A stretch of DNA of 64,000 nt from Nitratireductor soli (lineage in GTDB: Bacteria > Pseudomonadota > Alphaproteobacteria > Rhizobiales > Rhizobiaceae), in the NCBI RefSeq assembly GCF_001050155.1, contig NZ_LFVY01000020.1:1-64000 (forward strand), in the 5' to 3' direction. The position numbers and the translations under genes were made by a program. The number at the start of each line of letters is the position of its first letter. Within the stretch, counting starts at the first letter, position 1. Shown piece after piece: positions 1 to 9,375 of the stretch. The notes below the pieces were generated by a model. The model was given only the letters and a program-made list of their open reading frames with translations, made no database searches and was not told the DNA's origin.

Positions 1-86
1 GAATGGGTACATTCAGGGGAGCAGGTCAATCTGAATGCGACATGCATTGGCTTTCTGGCGGGCTTTCCTTAAGGAGGAAGTTCGCT

Positions 87-216
87 TTGAAGACGAGACG
101 GCATTCGACTGAGCAGATTGTGGCTGCTCTCAAGCAGGTCGAGATGGGGTGCCCGTCGCTGACCTGATCCGCCAACTCGGCATATCCGAGATGACGTTGT
201 ATCGCTCGAAGAAGCA
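87..216 (+). pseudogene. IS3-family transposase OrfA remnant, frameshifted and truncated
   Basis: A TTG codon at 87 follows a good Shine-Dalgarno (AGGAGG, 72-77). It opens a reading frame typical of IS3 OrfA helix-turn-helix proteins (MKTRRHSTEQIVAALKQVEM). Around 145-149 one G appears to be missing: the family text continues in another frame as VPVADLIRQLGISEMTLYRS and ends near 216 at KKQF. No orfB is present, so this is a dead 5' fragment of an insertion sequence. The family call rests on the N-terminal HTH pattern only. Confidence 0.7.
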
Positions 217-285
217 GTTCAATTGTGCGAGAACAGTTTCGATAAAAAGTTCTCCGTGCTCACTTATCTGCCGGCTGTCTGCGCA

Positions 286-2994
286 TCACCATTTAATACT
301 GAGGCCGATATTACCTTCGAAGATGCGGGCCTTCTCGCCGCCGAGATTGGTCGTGTAATCCGCTGTCGCAAACACGCTGGCATTCTCGCTCAGCTTTGCG
401 ATCATGCCGCCCCCGAACTCCAGCGACGTCCCATCGATCTCTGTCGCGATCGGGTCGCTACCGAAGCGGATTGTCTGCTCGGACGAGAAGTTGTGCCAGA
501 GGTTGGCCTTGACGTAGGGCTGAATGAGACCGGCACTGGTCTGGTAACTGCCCTGCAACCGGAAGCCCAAGCGACCAGTGACAGTATCATCCGTATCGAA
601 GGAGACCGACGAGAAGCTGTCCGCGGAATCGTCCAGCGAAAGGTGCTGCCAGATGATTTGGCCTTGTGGTTCGAGCGTCCATTGATCGGTCAGGGCGAAC
701 GGATAGCCGCCTTCGAGTGAAGCGGTGATGCCGGTGCCGTCGATATCGATGCTCTCGCCTGAACTCGACGATGCATCGCCACTGAACCAGGTCCCCATCA
801 ACACGGCATCGACATACCAGCCCCGCGGTCCGATATGCGTCCAGTAGCCGCCGAAGCTCGTGCCGCCGAGATCGATCTCGCCGACGGCGAGATCGTTCCA
901 GCCCAGCGCCTGGCCCTTCACGCTGCCATCCATATTGGCATGGCCGATGAAGAAGCCGACGCGGTCGAAATGGCCATTGTCGGTTTCGCGGCCGAACACG
1001 TCCTGTCCGACCTGGAAGCCAAAGAGATTGCCGTCGAAACTCGGGGCGACGGTGCCGTCCCACTTCATCTCGGCGTCCTGCCCGAAGACCCGGCCCCATG
1101 TCGTCGGTAGCCAGCCTCCCCCGTGGAGAAGGATCTGCTCGCCGCGGCGCTCGTGGAAAGTCCCGAGAGTCGAAAGCGCCACATGATGCGCGATCGGCGG
1201 CGCGACCGCGTAGGTCGGAACCTCAACGCGATAGAGGGGCACGACATCGGCAACGACGCGCGTGGCTCCTGGCGTCGGTGGCGTGGACGTTTCATCGACC
1301 GGAATGGGCGCTGGATCAGATGGCGGAGCCGGCGGTGGTGCCGGAGGGTCGGCCGGTTCTGCCGGTGGCGGTGCCGGTGGCGCATCCGGCTCAGGATCGC
1401 CAACATCGACCGGCGGAGTGGGATCGGCCGGTTCGGTCGTCTCATCTCCTTCGGACGGTAATGGAGCGCTCGGCAGCCCGGAAGGTGGGGGTGGCGGCGC
1501 AACTTCGGGCTCTTCCGGTTCGGGAGCGGGAGGAGAGGGCTCCACCGGGTCCGGTGCAGCCGCCACTTCTGAATTGGGGAGAATCGTCGAACGCAGATAC
1601 CAATTGTCGGCGCTGCCTGCGGAGACACCCCCCTTGAACAGATAATACTCGTATGCGCCGGCGGCGACGCGGCTGTTGAGCGCGAAAGCGCCGCTTTGCG
1701 TAGTCGCGCCGTTGAGGGCTTCGACGACCATGATGCCGTCCTGTGCCGTCAAGGCGCCCGAGCCGCCGGCATTGATGATGTTCATGCCCGTTGTGCCCGA
1801 CGCAGCGCCGCTATCGATCACCAGTTTGTCGGAGGCGGAGGAATCGTCGCCAAGAACGGTGTCAAGAAAGATCTGCCCGCCGTTACCAGTGTAATTGCCG
1901 GAAATCGTGAACGTGTCCGAAGTGCTGGCGCCGCCATTGGTAAGGTCGATCCGGCCGGAATTGACCACATCGGCAAGCTGGCCTGCGGTAAAGGCGGCAA
2001 TCCCGCCATTGGCTCCACCGCCATAGATCGTGCTGGCGGAATCGACTGTGAGTATCCCGGTGCCGGTTCCACTGTCGCCGAGCACCAGAGTGTCGTCGAA
2101 GGTGAGCTGGGTGTCGTTGGTGAGGTCGACCGTCTCCCAGCCGTCGAAGCGGGCAACATCGCCTGTCTTCACATTGTCGAAGGTGAGGGCATCCGTGCCG
2201 AGCCCACCGGTGATTTGCGGTGTTGCCCCGATATTGGCCTCGGTGAGGTTGCTGAGCGATGCAATGTCGTCGTCCCCGCCAAGATCGATCGCACCATAGA
2301 TGATGCCGCCGCCATCCCAGGCGAAGGTGTCGTTGCCGACGCTCATACGGACTTCGCCGCCGATCGTGCCTCCGGTCACGCTAACGCTGTCGTCGCCACC
2401 GCTGACGCTGATATTGCCGCCAATCGTACCGCCGGAAAGTTCGATCGTGTCATTGCCGAAACCGGCGACGAGATTCTTGTCGATCGTGCCGCCGGACATG
2501 ATGAAGACATTGTCAGCAAGCTTCAGATTTACACGGCCTATGCGTCCGCCGGTCATCTCGGCGTAATCGCCATCGTCGAAGGCATCGACAATGCGCCCTC
2601 CCGACATGAAGAAAGTATCGAAATGGCCCCCCTGGTTGAGGGAGCCGATTTGGCCGCCAGTCATGATGAAATCGTCGACGCCATCGCCCTGCTGGACGTT
2701 GCCCGTGATCTCGCCCGAATGAATTTCGACGGTGTCGACGCCGGGGCCAAAAGTGACATTGCCGTCGATCGTGCCCGTGCCACCGGCAGGCATGGTCAGC
2801 GCGTTATCGCCATTCAGGTCGAGGACATCGCCTGCATGTATTCCGCTATCGCAGACGAATGTGTCATTCCCGGGTGTGGGAACAATGGTGCAAGCTGCAA
2901 ATGCAGAACTGGAAGAAAGATAGAAAACTCCTGAAATCAATGCGGTGCCGGACAAAAGGAGCCTGGTCCGGATAACGGTGGTACGATGCCGCAT
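286..2994 (-). CDS. Autotransporter outer-membrane protein (type Va secretion)
   Basis: About 902 residues. The ATG at 2994 is preferred over a TTG seven codons upstream because GAGGGAGG lies just before it. The N-terminus is a signal peptide ending near SSSAFAA. Residues of roughly 60-260 are repeats of the type SGGxIxGNVxxGxGxDxxxxSGG, expected to build a beta-helical passenger. Residues of about 480-590 are a Pro/Glu/Ala-rich linker. The last 280 or so residues read as an autotransporter beta-barrel, with alternating amphipathic strands and an aromatic C-terminal end (SIKW) recognised by the Bam machinery. Expected role: surface-exposed or secreted passenger, perhaps adhesion; the substrate cannot be told. 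The gene stands alone between an IS fragment and a repeat-bearing gap. Confidence 0.85.
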   Translation of the reverse strand: MRHRTTVIRTRLLLSGTALISGVFYLSSSSAFAACTIVPTPGNDTFVCDSGIHAGDVLDLNGDNALTMPAGGTGTIDGNVTFGPGVDTVEIHSGEITGNVQQGDGVDDFIMTGGQIGSLNQGGHFDTFFMSGGRIVDAFDDGDYAEMTGGRIGRVNLKLADNVFIMSGGTIDKNLVAGFGNDTIELSGGTIGGNISVSGGDDSVSVTGGTIGGEVRMSVGNDTFAWDGGGIIYGAIDLGGDDDIASLSNLTEANIGATPQITGGLGTDALTFDNVKTGDVARFDGWETVDLTNDTQLTFDDTLVLGDSGTGTGILTVDSASTIYGGGANGGIAAFTAGQLADVVNSGRIDLTNGGASTSDTFTISGNYTGNGGQIFLDTVLGDDSSASDKLVIDSGAASGTTGMNIINAGGSGALTAQDGIMVVEALNGATTQSGAFALNSRVAAGAYEYYLFKGGVSAGSADNWYLRSTILPNSEVAAAPDPVEPSPPAPEPEEPEVAPPPPPSGLPSAPLPSEGDETTEPADPTPPVDVGDPEPDAPPAPPPAEPADPPAPPPAPPSDPAPIPVDETSTPPTPGATRVVADVVPLYRVEVPTYAVAPPIAHHVALSTLGTFHERRGEQILLHGGGWLPTTWGRVFGQDAEMKWDGTVAPSFDGNLFGFQVGQDVFGRETDNGHFDRVGFFIGHANMDGSVKGQALGWNDLAVGEIDLGGTSFGGYWTHIGPRGWYVDAVLMGTWFSGDASSSSGESIDIDGTGITASLEGGYPFALTDQWTLEPQGQIIWQHLSLDDSADSFSSVSFDTDDTVTGRLGFRLQGSYQTSAGLIQPYVKANLWHNFSSEQTIRFGSDPIATEIDGTSLEFGGGMIAKLSENASVFATADYTTNLGGEKARIFEGNIGLSIKW

Positions 2995-3015
2995 CGCCCT
3001 CCCTCTCTTATGCAA

Positions 3016-3574
3016 ATGTTCAGCTCGCGCGCTGAAAAATGAAATCCCTCCAAGCCCCGACAGAACAAATGCACGTTAAAAGTCTCGTGGCAATCTCAAA
3101 ATTGACACGGTTTCGCCATTTTTCACCTCGTGTGGCAATATCGCGCCGCCGCGCTGTGAACATGCTTTATCAACTGTTGATTGTTGAGCTTTCCTCCCCG
3201 CCGAGGGCCTCATCAATCAATCTGTCGATATCCTGCATTATCTATCGGAATACAGCTCATCTCGGGAACGCCGTCGTGCAACGAGGAAGCTCTGGTCTGG
3301 AGTATTTCCGCTTTTCTCCGAGTCACGGACTGCTCCATCTCTTTGTCTTTGCGCAATTCCGGACGGAGAACCGGTTCCCACTTTTCCTGGAATTGCTCAA
3401 GATTGCCCCGGAGTTTCTCGCTCGCATCCCGCCTCTCGGATGGTTGGCCCTCCCTGATGGGGCAGGCCGCTTGTCGTATGTCCGAACGCAGTCGTCGCCA
3501 TCTTTGAAATGTTCGAGATGAAAGCGGGGGACATGGTGTTCTTTCTTTGCTCTCTTTCCCGCTGTTGCGCCTCC
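3016..3574. other. Intergenic region, no supported gene
   Basis: This 560-base gap contains one copy of a dispersed intergenic repeat (3303-3397). An open frame on the minus strand crosses the gap, but it consists largely of that repeat, so it is not called as a gene. Its left part presumably holds the promoter of the autotransporter. Confidence 0.6.
3303..3397. repeat. Dispersed intergenic repeat, copy 1
   Basis: A 95-base block ending in CCGGTTCCCACTTTTCCTGG plus AATTGCT recurs at 7555-7650 with roughly 80% identity. Both copies lie in intergenic DNA in the same orientation. The core GGAATTGCG-type sequence with GGTTTTCCGTCCGGAATTGC on the reverse strand resembles repeats I recall as common between genes of rhizobia and relatives; that recollection is not verified here. 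Confidence 0.75.
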
Positions 3575-4003
3575 TCACCGCGCGTCAGCTTCATATAGAA
3601 TGGCGTCGTATCGATTGACGGTTTCCTCGACCCACGGAATCTTGCGCGAGGCTGTAGTTCGCCATTCCCGTAATTGGTTGAGCGTCTTATCCCGATCCAC
3701 GCGGCCGGCGGCGGTGACTTGCTTCTTACAATCCTCTGCCATCTGCATGACCTTCAGTGCGGCATCGCGCTGGTCATTGAGCACTTTGACCATGTCGTCG
3801 CACATTTCCGGATTGACGCCGCACACCTGCGCGTAGCGGCGGGTTAAGCGAGGCATGGCGGCATTGATGATGTCCATCGCCCGGCCGGCTTCGCTCGACA
3901 CCTCAGCGGCGAGCGTGAATGCCTCTGCCTTTCAGTTGCTTCGGTGCATTCCCGCGTCGCTGCCGAATCCAATCAGCGCGGGCAGCCACCATATGAAATC
4001 CAC
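3575..4003 (-). pseudogene. Small conserved-looking protein gene interrupted by an in-frame TGA
   Basis: The frame from GTG (4001-4003) encodes a hydrophobic start (MDFIWWLPALIGFGSDAG) and then hits TGA at 3932-3934. The same frame continues without a break (KAEAFTLAAEVSSEAGRAMD...) to 3575. A GTG at 3899-3901 could restart translation and give 108 residues with four Cys (CGVNPEMCDD, EDCKK). One base change (TGA to TGG or CGA) would restore a protein of about 142 residues with an N-terminal membrane or signal segment. The function is not recognised. It could also be a functional 108-residue cytoplasmic protein with an unrelated leader. Confidence 0.5.
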
Positions 4004-4157
4004 GTTCCGTCCTCTGAAGCCCTTTGAACGATCATGACATATGGAGAGGACGGGGGCGACGTTCCCTAGAGATTCACCTGTGTTGGTTCCCTGGAATAGC
4101 CTGCGCCGCGAGATTGAGGTTCCGATAGGAAATTGATTTTATTGGATAATATAGGAG

Positions 4158-4231
4158 TGGCTGGGGAACCTGGATTCGAACCAGGACTAACGGAGTCAGA
4201 GTCCGTGGGTCTACCGTTAACCTATTCCCCA
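4158..4231 (-). tRNA. tRNA-Gln (anticodon CUG)
   Basis: The reverse strand reads TGGGGAATAGGTTAACGG at its 5' end and ends in TTCCCCAGCCA, with CCA encoded. The acceptor stem pairs TGGGGAA with TTCCCCA (U1-A72 is usual for tRNA-Gln). The anticodon stem ACGGA/TCCGT encloses CTCTGAC, placing CTG at positions 34-36. The T-arm GGTTCGAATCC is canonical. Confidence 0.95.
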
Positions 4232-4458
4232 ACAGCGCGGCTCGGGCCGCGTGAACACGCTATTTAGCGATCCGCCCCTTATAGTCAAGTGTGCTTCGAA
4301 ATTCAAATCCTCGGTCACATCGGCGCCGGTGGACGAGCGCCTGTGTGCGCAACACCCCACTTGGTGAAATCCCGCGAGGCTGATACGCTGCCGGCAACGC
4401 AAAGATGTTGGGCTGCCTGCAGCGTCCGAAAGGCTCGCGCGGCGGCAAAGGAAAAGCG

Positions 4459-5772
4459 GTGGACAACCACGACAACGGCGATGTTTCGCCGGTTGCGAGG
4501 GGCATTCAGGGTGCAGCGTCGGATGGGGGCCTCGGCTTCGACGAACGGCCATCCGGTCCCTCCGCACGTCCGGACGCGGCGGCAGCCTCGTCCGGCGACG
4601 AGACGGTGCGCCCGCGCAAGCGCAAACGCCGCAAGCGGCGCAAGCGCAAGGTCTATCTGCGCGGCCCCCAGGACGCGGTGGCGGCAGGCGCGGCGGCGGG
4701 CGGCGGGCAGGCCGCACAGCCCAGCAAGCCCGCCATCCAGCGCGATCAGGTGCCTGTCGACGATGGCGCGCGGCTGAGCTATGCCGCGCTTGATCTGGGC
4801 ACCAACAATTGCCGCCTGCTGGTCGCCATTCCCACCCGCCCCGGTAATTTTCGCGTCGTCGATGCCTTTTCGCGCATCGTCCGCCTGGGCGAGGGGCTGT
4901 CGGCCGAGGGGCGCTTGAGCGAGGCGGCGATGGACCGGGCAGTGGCGGCACTGCAGATCTGCGCCGACAAACTTGGCCAGCGCAAACCCAAGCGCATGCG
5001 CCTGATCGCCACGGAAGCCTGCCGCTCGGCGGAAAACGGCGCTGATTTCATTGCCCGCGTCGAGAGCGAAACGGGCCTGGCGCTGGAAATCATCGACCGC
5101 CAGACCGAGGCGCGGCTCGCCGTTGCCGGCTGCGGCACGCTGGTCGAGCGTGGCACGGAGGGCGTCGTGCTGTTCGACATCGGCGGCGGGTCGTCGGAAA
5201 TCGCCCTGGTCGATATTTCGCGCCATCGCACGCCGCGCCTGGCCGATCACATCGTCTCGTGGACCTCGCTGCCGGTCGGTGTGGTCTCGCTGGCCGAACG
5301 CTTTGGCGGTCATCATGTCACGCGCGAGAGCTTTGCCGCGATGATCGACGCGGTCTCCGAAATGCTGGCCCGCTTCGACGATGGCGGCCGCCTGACCGAG
5401 ATCGCCGCCGGCGGGCGCTTTCACCTGATCGGCACGTCGGGCACGGTGACCACGCTGGCCGGCGTTCATCTCGGCCTGACCCGCTATGACCGCCGCCGCG
5501 TCGATGGATTGTGGATGGAGCGCGACAATGTCGACCGGATGATCGACACGCTGCTGTCCTGGGATTTCGAGCAGCGCAAGGCCAATCCGTGCATCGGCGC
5601 CGATCGCGCCGATCTGGTCCTGGCCGGCTGCGCCATTCTCGAGGCGATCCGCCGCCGCTGGCCCTCGGAGCGCCTGCGGGTCGCCGACCGGGGCCTGCGC
5701 GAGGGGATGTTGAGCGAGATGATGGCGGCCGATGGCGTGTGGCGCCGACGGCGGATGGGGCGCGGCGCATGA
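4459..5772 (+). CDS. Ppx/GppA family exopolyphosphatase
   Basis: Predicted to hydrolyse polyphosphate or pppGpp. The ASKHA-fold phosphate-binding signatures are visible: [15 protein letters not shown] starting near residue 105 and [14 protein letters not shown] near residue 237, then [11 protein letters not shown] near 320. The GTG at 4459 gives 437 residues; an ATG 18 codons upstream is also possible. The first 100 residues are not part of the usual family. They are low-complexity and include a very basic patch ([12 protein letters not shown]) that may bind nucleic acid or polyphosphate. The stop overlaps the rlmE start (ATGA, 5769-5772), so the two are translationally coupled, an arrangement familiar in rhizobia. 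Confidence 0.9.
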   Translation: MDNHDNGDVSPVARGIQGAASDGGLGFDERPSGPSARPDAAAASSGDETVRPRKRKRRKRRKRKVYLRGPQDAVAAGAAAGGGQAAQPSKPAIQRDQVPVDDGARLSYAALDLGTNNCRLLVAIPTRPGNFRVVDAFSRIVRLGEGLSAEGRLSEAAMDRAVAALQICADKLGQRKPKRMRLIATEACRSAENGADFIARVESETGLALEIIDRQTEARLAVAGCGTLVERGTEGVVLFDIGGGSSEIALVDISRHRTPRLADHIVSWTSLPVGVVSLAERFGGHHVTRESFAAMIDAVSEMLARFDDGGRLTEIAAGGRFHLIGTSGTVTTLAGVHLGLTRYDRRRVDGLWMERDNVDRMIDTLLSWDFEQRKANPCIGADRADLVLAGCAILEAIRRRWPSERLRVADRGLREGMLSEMMAADGVWRRRRMGRGA

Positions 5773-6515
5773 CGAAGAAGCCGGTCAACAAGGGTGGCGG
5801 CGCCCGCGCGCTGAAGACGCGGGTCAAGAAGAAGCGTGGCCTGAAGAATTCCTCGCGCCGCTGGCTCGAACGGCATCTGAACGACCCCTATGTGCATCGG
5901 GCGCAGGCCGAGGGCATGCGCTCGCGCGCCGCCTACAAACTGGTCGAGATCGATGACCGGCACAAGATCCTGGCGCCGGGAATGCTCGTCATCGACCTGG
6001 GGGCGGCGCCCGGCGGCTGGTGCCAGATCGCCGCCGAACGGGTGAAGTCGACGCCTGAGAAGCCGCTGGTGGTGGGCATCGACTATCTGGGGATGGACCC
6101 GGTTCCCGGTGCCATCGTCCTGGAGATGGATTTTCTCGCCGACGATGCACCGGCCAGGCTTCTGGAGACACTCGGCGACGCGCCGGACGTGGTCCTGTCC
6201 GACATGGCCGCGCCGACCACCGGGCATCGCCGCACGGACCATATGCGCACCATGCATCTGTGCGAGGCGGCCGCCGAATTCGCCGTCTCGGTGTTGAAGC
6301 CGGGCGGCCATTTCCTGGCCAAGACCTTTCAGGGCGGTACGGAAGCCGGCCTGCTCGATGGATTGAAACGGAATTTCCGTTCCGTCCATCACGTCAAGCC
6401 GCCGGCCTCGCGCGGCGAATCCGTCGAGCTCTATCTTCTGGCCAAGGGTTTCAAGGGCAGGCCGGAGGCAGGTGAACCGGAAGAGAGCGGCGGGCAGGAT
6501 GCCGACGACGTGTAG
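5769..6515 (+). CDS. rlmE: 23S rRNA (uridine-2'-O)-methyltransferase RlmE (FtsJ)
   Basis: 248 residues starting at the ATG that overlaps the ppx-like stop codon. The protein has a basic N-terminal tail ([20 protein letters not shown]), the RrmJ entry motif [12 protein letters not shown], the SAM-binding motif [13 protein letters not shown] and the catalytic-region motif [18 protein letters not shown]. The K-D-K-E tetrad expected of FtsJ appears complete, ending at FLAKTFQGG and [15 protein letters not shown]. It 2'-O-methylates U2552 in the 23S rRNA A loop during large-subunit assembly. The C-terminus is short, acidic and unconserved. Confidence 0.95.
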   Translation: MTKKPVNKGGGARALKTRVKKKRGLKNSSRRWLERHLNDPYVHRAQAEGMRSRAAYKLVEIDDRHKILAPGMLVIDLGAAPGGWCQIAAERVKSTPEKPLVVGIDYLGMDPVPGAIVLEMDFLADDAPARLLETLGDAPDVVLSDMAAPTTGHRRTDHMRTMHLCEAAAEFAVSVLKPGGHFLAKTFQGGTEAGLLDGLKRNFRSVHHVKPPASRGESVELYLLAKGFKGRPEAGEPEESGGQDADDV

Positions 6516-6556
6516 TGCATTGGCCGGAAAGCCGCGACCGGTCTGAGGGGGCAGCC

Positions 6557-7552
6557 ATGCTGAAGGGGGGCATGTCCATGTGGGACCGCTTGCAGAGCCC
6601 GGCGCGGCGGGTCGCCTATTATGCCGGTGCGATCGGCCGCGAAGCTTTGCCTTACGGGTACTGGCAGGCGCGCTGGCGCCGGCTTCTGGCCGAAATCCGG
6701 CGCGATGGCCTCGATCCTGATCTTGCCGAGCGCCTCGGTTACTACAACAAGCTTGTCGGGCATGCGTCGATCGACGGCGCGCCGCGCCTCGGCGAGATAT
6801 CGCGCCGGCAAAGCTATTACTATTACGATCTGCGTCAGTTCACCCTGGCTTTCGACCAGGATCTGCGCCTGGCCTATGAGTTCGGCGACATCACGAAGGT
6901 GCCGGCCATGCCGGCGGTCGTCAAAAGCCGGCCGATCGCCGGCGCCAACGAAAATGCGGTCATCATGAAACTCGACCGGCTGCGCCATTTCCGCTGGCCT
7001 CAAGACGGCCTGTCGTTTGAGGAAAAAACCCCGCGGGCGGTCTGGCGCGGCGTTCTGCACACCGAGGCGCGTAGGCGTTTGGTCAGTCTCTATCCGGGCC
7101 ATGCGCGTCACGATATCGGTCATATTGGCGCCAGTTTCGGTCAGATCGCTCCCAAGGGGCATCTATCCATCCGGCAGCAACTCGAAAGCCGCTACATCGT
7201 CTCGCTCGAGGGCAATGACGTCGCCACCAATCTGAAATGGATCATGGCGTCGAATTCGCTCTGCCTGATGCCGCGGCCACGCTACGAGACGTGGTTCATG
7301 GAGGGTGCGCTGGTTCCCGGCCGGCATTACGTGGAGCTGCGCGAGGACCTGAGCGATCTCGATCAGACGGTCGACCATTTCGAGCAGCATCCGGACGAGG
7401 CGCGCGCGATCATCGCCGCAGCGCATGCACATGTCGCCCGCTTCGGCGATCGTCGGCGCGAAGAACTGATCTCGCTCCTGGTGCTGCAAAGATACTTTGA
7501 ATGCACCGGGCAATTGGCGCCGGCGCCGGCTGCCGCCGCTGAAACGAACTAG
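6557..7552 (+). CDS. Glycosyltransferase family 90 (LpsA/CAP10-like) protein
   Basis: About 331 residues. The ATG at 6557 follows GAGGGGGCAGCC; a second ATG at 6572 also has a purine-rich leader. The family signature near the C-terminal third (YIVSLEGNDVATNLKWIMAS, with downstream PRYETWFMEG) matches GT90 enzymes, which act in LPS core or surface polysaccharide synthesis in rhizobia (LpsA type). A cytoplasmic enzyme using a nucleotide sugar is expected; donor and acceptor cannot be told. The gene begins about 40 bases after rlmE and may be read through from it. Confidence 0.8.
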   Translation: MLKGGMSMWDRLQSPARRVAYYAGAIGREALPYGYWQARWRRLLAEIRRDGLDPDLAERLGYYNKLVGHASIDGAPRLGEISRRQSYYYYDLRQFTLAFDQDLRLAYEFGDITKVPAMPAVVKSRPIAGANENAVIMKLDRLRHFRWPQDGLSFEEKTPRAVWRGVLHTEARRRLVSLYPGHARHDIGHIGASFGQIAPKGHLSIRQQLESRYIVSLEGNDVATNLKWIMASNSLCLMPRPRYETWFMEGALVPGRHYVELREDLSDLDQTVDHFEQHPDEARAIIAAAHAHVARFGDRRREELISLLVLQRYFECTGQLAPAPAAAAETN

Positions 7553-7554
7553 AG

Positions 7555-7650
7555 AATTTCCATTTTTATCCGAGTCACAGGAATGCTCTATCTCATTGTT
7601 TTTCCGCAATTCCGGACGGAAAACCGGTTCCCACTTTTCCTGGAATTGCT
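7555..7650. repeat. Dispersed intergenic repeat, copy 2
   Basis: Second copy of the element at 3303-3397, lying exactly between the convergent GT90 and exporter genes. The longest common runs are GCAATTCCGGACGGA and the 29 bases ending at 7650. The position suggests it may end up in the 3' ends of both transcripts. Confidence 0.75.
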
Positions 7651-7663
7651 TTAGCCGGCAAAG

Positions 7664-9082
7664 CTACTCTGCCACCTGGGTCTGTCCGTCGCCGGCTTCC
7701 AGCCGGCCGCGGCGATGGCCGGAAACCGTGCTGCCGGCCTCTGGCGGCAGGGTGAAGAAGGGGATGGCGGCCAGGGCGGAAAGCAGTGCGACGATCAGAA
7801 ACGCGTTGACGAAGGCGTCGAGGCCGAGGGCTGCCCCGGTGACGGCCGTCGTCGCCTCCAGAATGCCGCCGCCGACGGCGACGCCGAGCGCGATGCTGAT
7901 CTGTTGGCTGGCAGCGGCGATGCTCGAGGCCTGGCTGGCCTCACGGTCGCTGATCTCGGCGAAGACGAGGGCGTTCGACGAGGTGAAGAACAGCGAGCGT
8001 AACAGGCCCGAGGCGATCAGCACGACGATGATGACGGCGTGCGGCGTGGCCGGCGTGAACAAGGCGTTGACCGCGATGCTCACCGCGCCAAGCAGCGCGG
8101 CGAGAATGAGCACCGGCCGGAAGCCGCCGAGGCGCAGCGCAGTGCTGGCGATGAACTTCATGGCGATGGCGCCGAAGGCCGAGGCGAAGGTCAGCAGGCC
8201 CGATTGGAACGGTGTCAGCCCGAACACCACCTGGAACATCAGCGGCAGCAGGAACGGCACGGCGCCGACGCCGATGCGAAACAGCGAGCCGCCGATGATG
8301 GCGGCGCGAAATGCCCGGTTGGAGAAAAGGCCCAGATCGAGGATGGGCCGTGGCGTGCGGCGCGCATGGCGAACATAGAGAACGGCCGCGATGAGGCCGA
8401 TCAGAACGGTGATGACGCCGACGATCGGCGGCAGCGCCGGCAGGCTGATGACCGACAGGCCGAAAACCAGGCCCGATGCGGCGATGCTCGACAGGAGGAA
8501 GCCGACGGTGTCGAGCCTGCCGCGCTCATCCGAGGTGAACTCCGGCAGGACACGGCCTGACAGGACGATGCCGATGAGGCCGATCGGCACGTTGATCAGG
8601 AAAATCCAGTGCCAGGAGAAATAGGTGGTGATGAAGCCGCCGAGCGGCGGACCGGCGACCGGGCCGATCAGCGCCGGCACGGAAAGCCAGGCCATCGCCG
8701 TGACCAGCTGGTTGCGCGGCGTGGCGCGCACCAGGACGAGGCGGCCGACCGGCGTCATCATGGCCCCGCCCATGCCTTGCAGGAAGCGCGACAGGACGAA
8801 GGCGCCAAGCGAATCGGAGAAGGCGCAGGCCACCGAGCCGATGACGAACACGCCGATGGCCGTGCGAAAGACGCGCTTGGCGCCAAAACGATCGGCCATG
8901 AAGCCGCTGACGGGAATGAAGATCGCCAGCGCCACCAGATAGGTGGTCAGCGCCAGTTTCAGCGTCACCGGGCTGGTGCCCATATCGGCGGCGATCGCCG
9001 GCAGCGAGGTGGCGATGACGGTCGAATCCATCTGCTCCATGAAGAGCGCGACGGCGAGGATAAGCGGCAGGGTGCGGTTCAA
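7664..9082 (-). CDS. MFS drug:proton antiporter, DHA2 (EmrB/QacA) type
   Basis: 472 residues with about 14 hydrophobic segments. MFS motif A is present after TM2 (GFMADRFGAKRVF). The motif C region of antiporters follows in TM5 (ALIGPVAGPPLGGFIT). The N-terminal MEQMDSTVIATSLPAIAADM is typical of DHA2 exporters. Expected inner-membrane efflux of amphiphilic toxic compounds. No EmrA-like adaptor or dedicated regulator is adjacent, so substrate and control are unknown. Confidence 0.88.
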   Translation of the reverse strand: MNRTLPLILAVALFMEQMDSTVIATSLPAIAADMGTSPVTLKLALTTYLVALAIFIPVSGFMADRFGAKRVFRTAIGVFVIGSVACAFSDSLGAFVLSRFLQGMGGAMMTPVGRLVLVRATPRNQLVTAMAWLSVPALIGPVAGPPLGGFITTYFSWHWIFLINVPIGLIGIVLSGRVLPEFTSDERGRLDTVGFLLSSIAASGLVFGLSVISLPALPPIVGVITVLIGLIAAVLYVRHARRTPRPILDLGLFSNRAFRAAIIGGSLFRIGVGAVPFLLPLMFQVVFGLTPFQSGLLTFASAFGAIAMKFIASTALRLGGFRPVLILAALLGAVSIAVNALFTPATPHAVIIVVLIASGLLRSLFFTSSNALVFAEISDREASQASSIAAASQQISIALGVAVGGGILEATTAVTGAALGLDAFVNAFLIVALLSALAAIPFFTLPPEAGSTVSGHRRGRLEAGDGQTQVAE

Positions 9083-9375
9083 GGCTGTTCTTCGTTTTTA
9101 GCCGGAGCCGGCAACAGGCCGGAAGAGCTGTATCGGCGGTTCGGGCTTTAGCATGGGAGGCCTGGCTTGTACTGTGGCAGTCTTTGCGGGGCATTGGTGC
9201 TGAATGCGTCGCCATGGCGAGACAAACCACGCGCATAAGAGGCCATTTCGCCTTTTCAACGTGGCGCCAACGTGGTACCAGCCAGCGCCAATCCTGAAAG
9301 GGAATCATGAAGTCGAGGCCGTGCTTCCAAAAAAAGCAGCGGGGCCGCGCATCCTCTCATCTTCAAGGGTCGGCA
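9083..9375. other. Intergenic gap between divergent exporter and guaB
   Basis: No convincing gene or structured RNA was seen. The promoters of both divergent genes must lie here. An ATG at 9307 is in frame with guaB, but the N-terminal extension it would add is not part of IMP dehydrogenases. Confidence 0.5.

Noticed and set aside
1696-2934. Long plus-strand frame opposite the autotransporter
   Set aside because: It is the antisense shadow of a repetitive, high-GC gene; codon-position GC bias belongs to the minus strand.
3213-3578. Open frame of 121 codons on the minus strand
   Set aside because: It is built largely from a dispersed repeat (also present at 7555-7650) and its translation has no family-like features.
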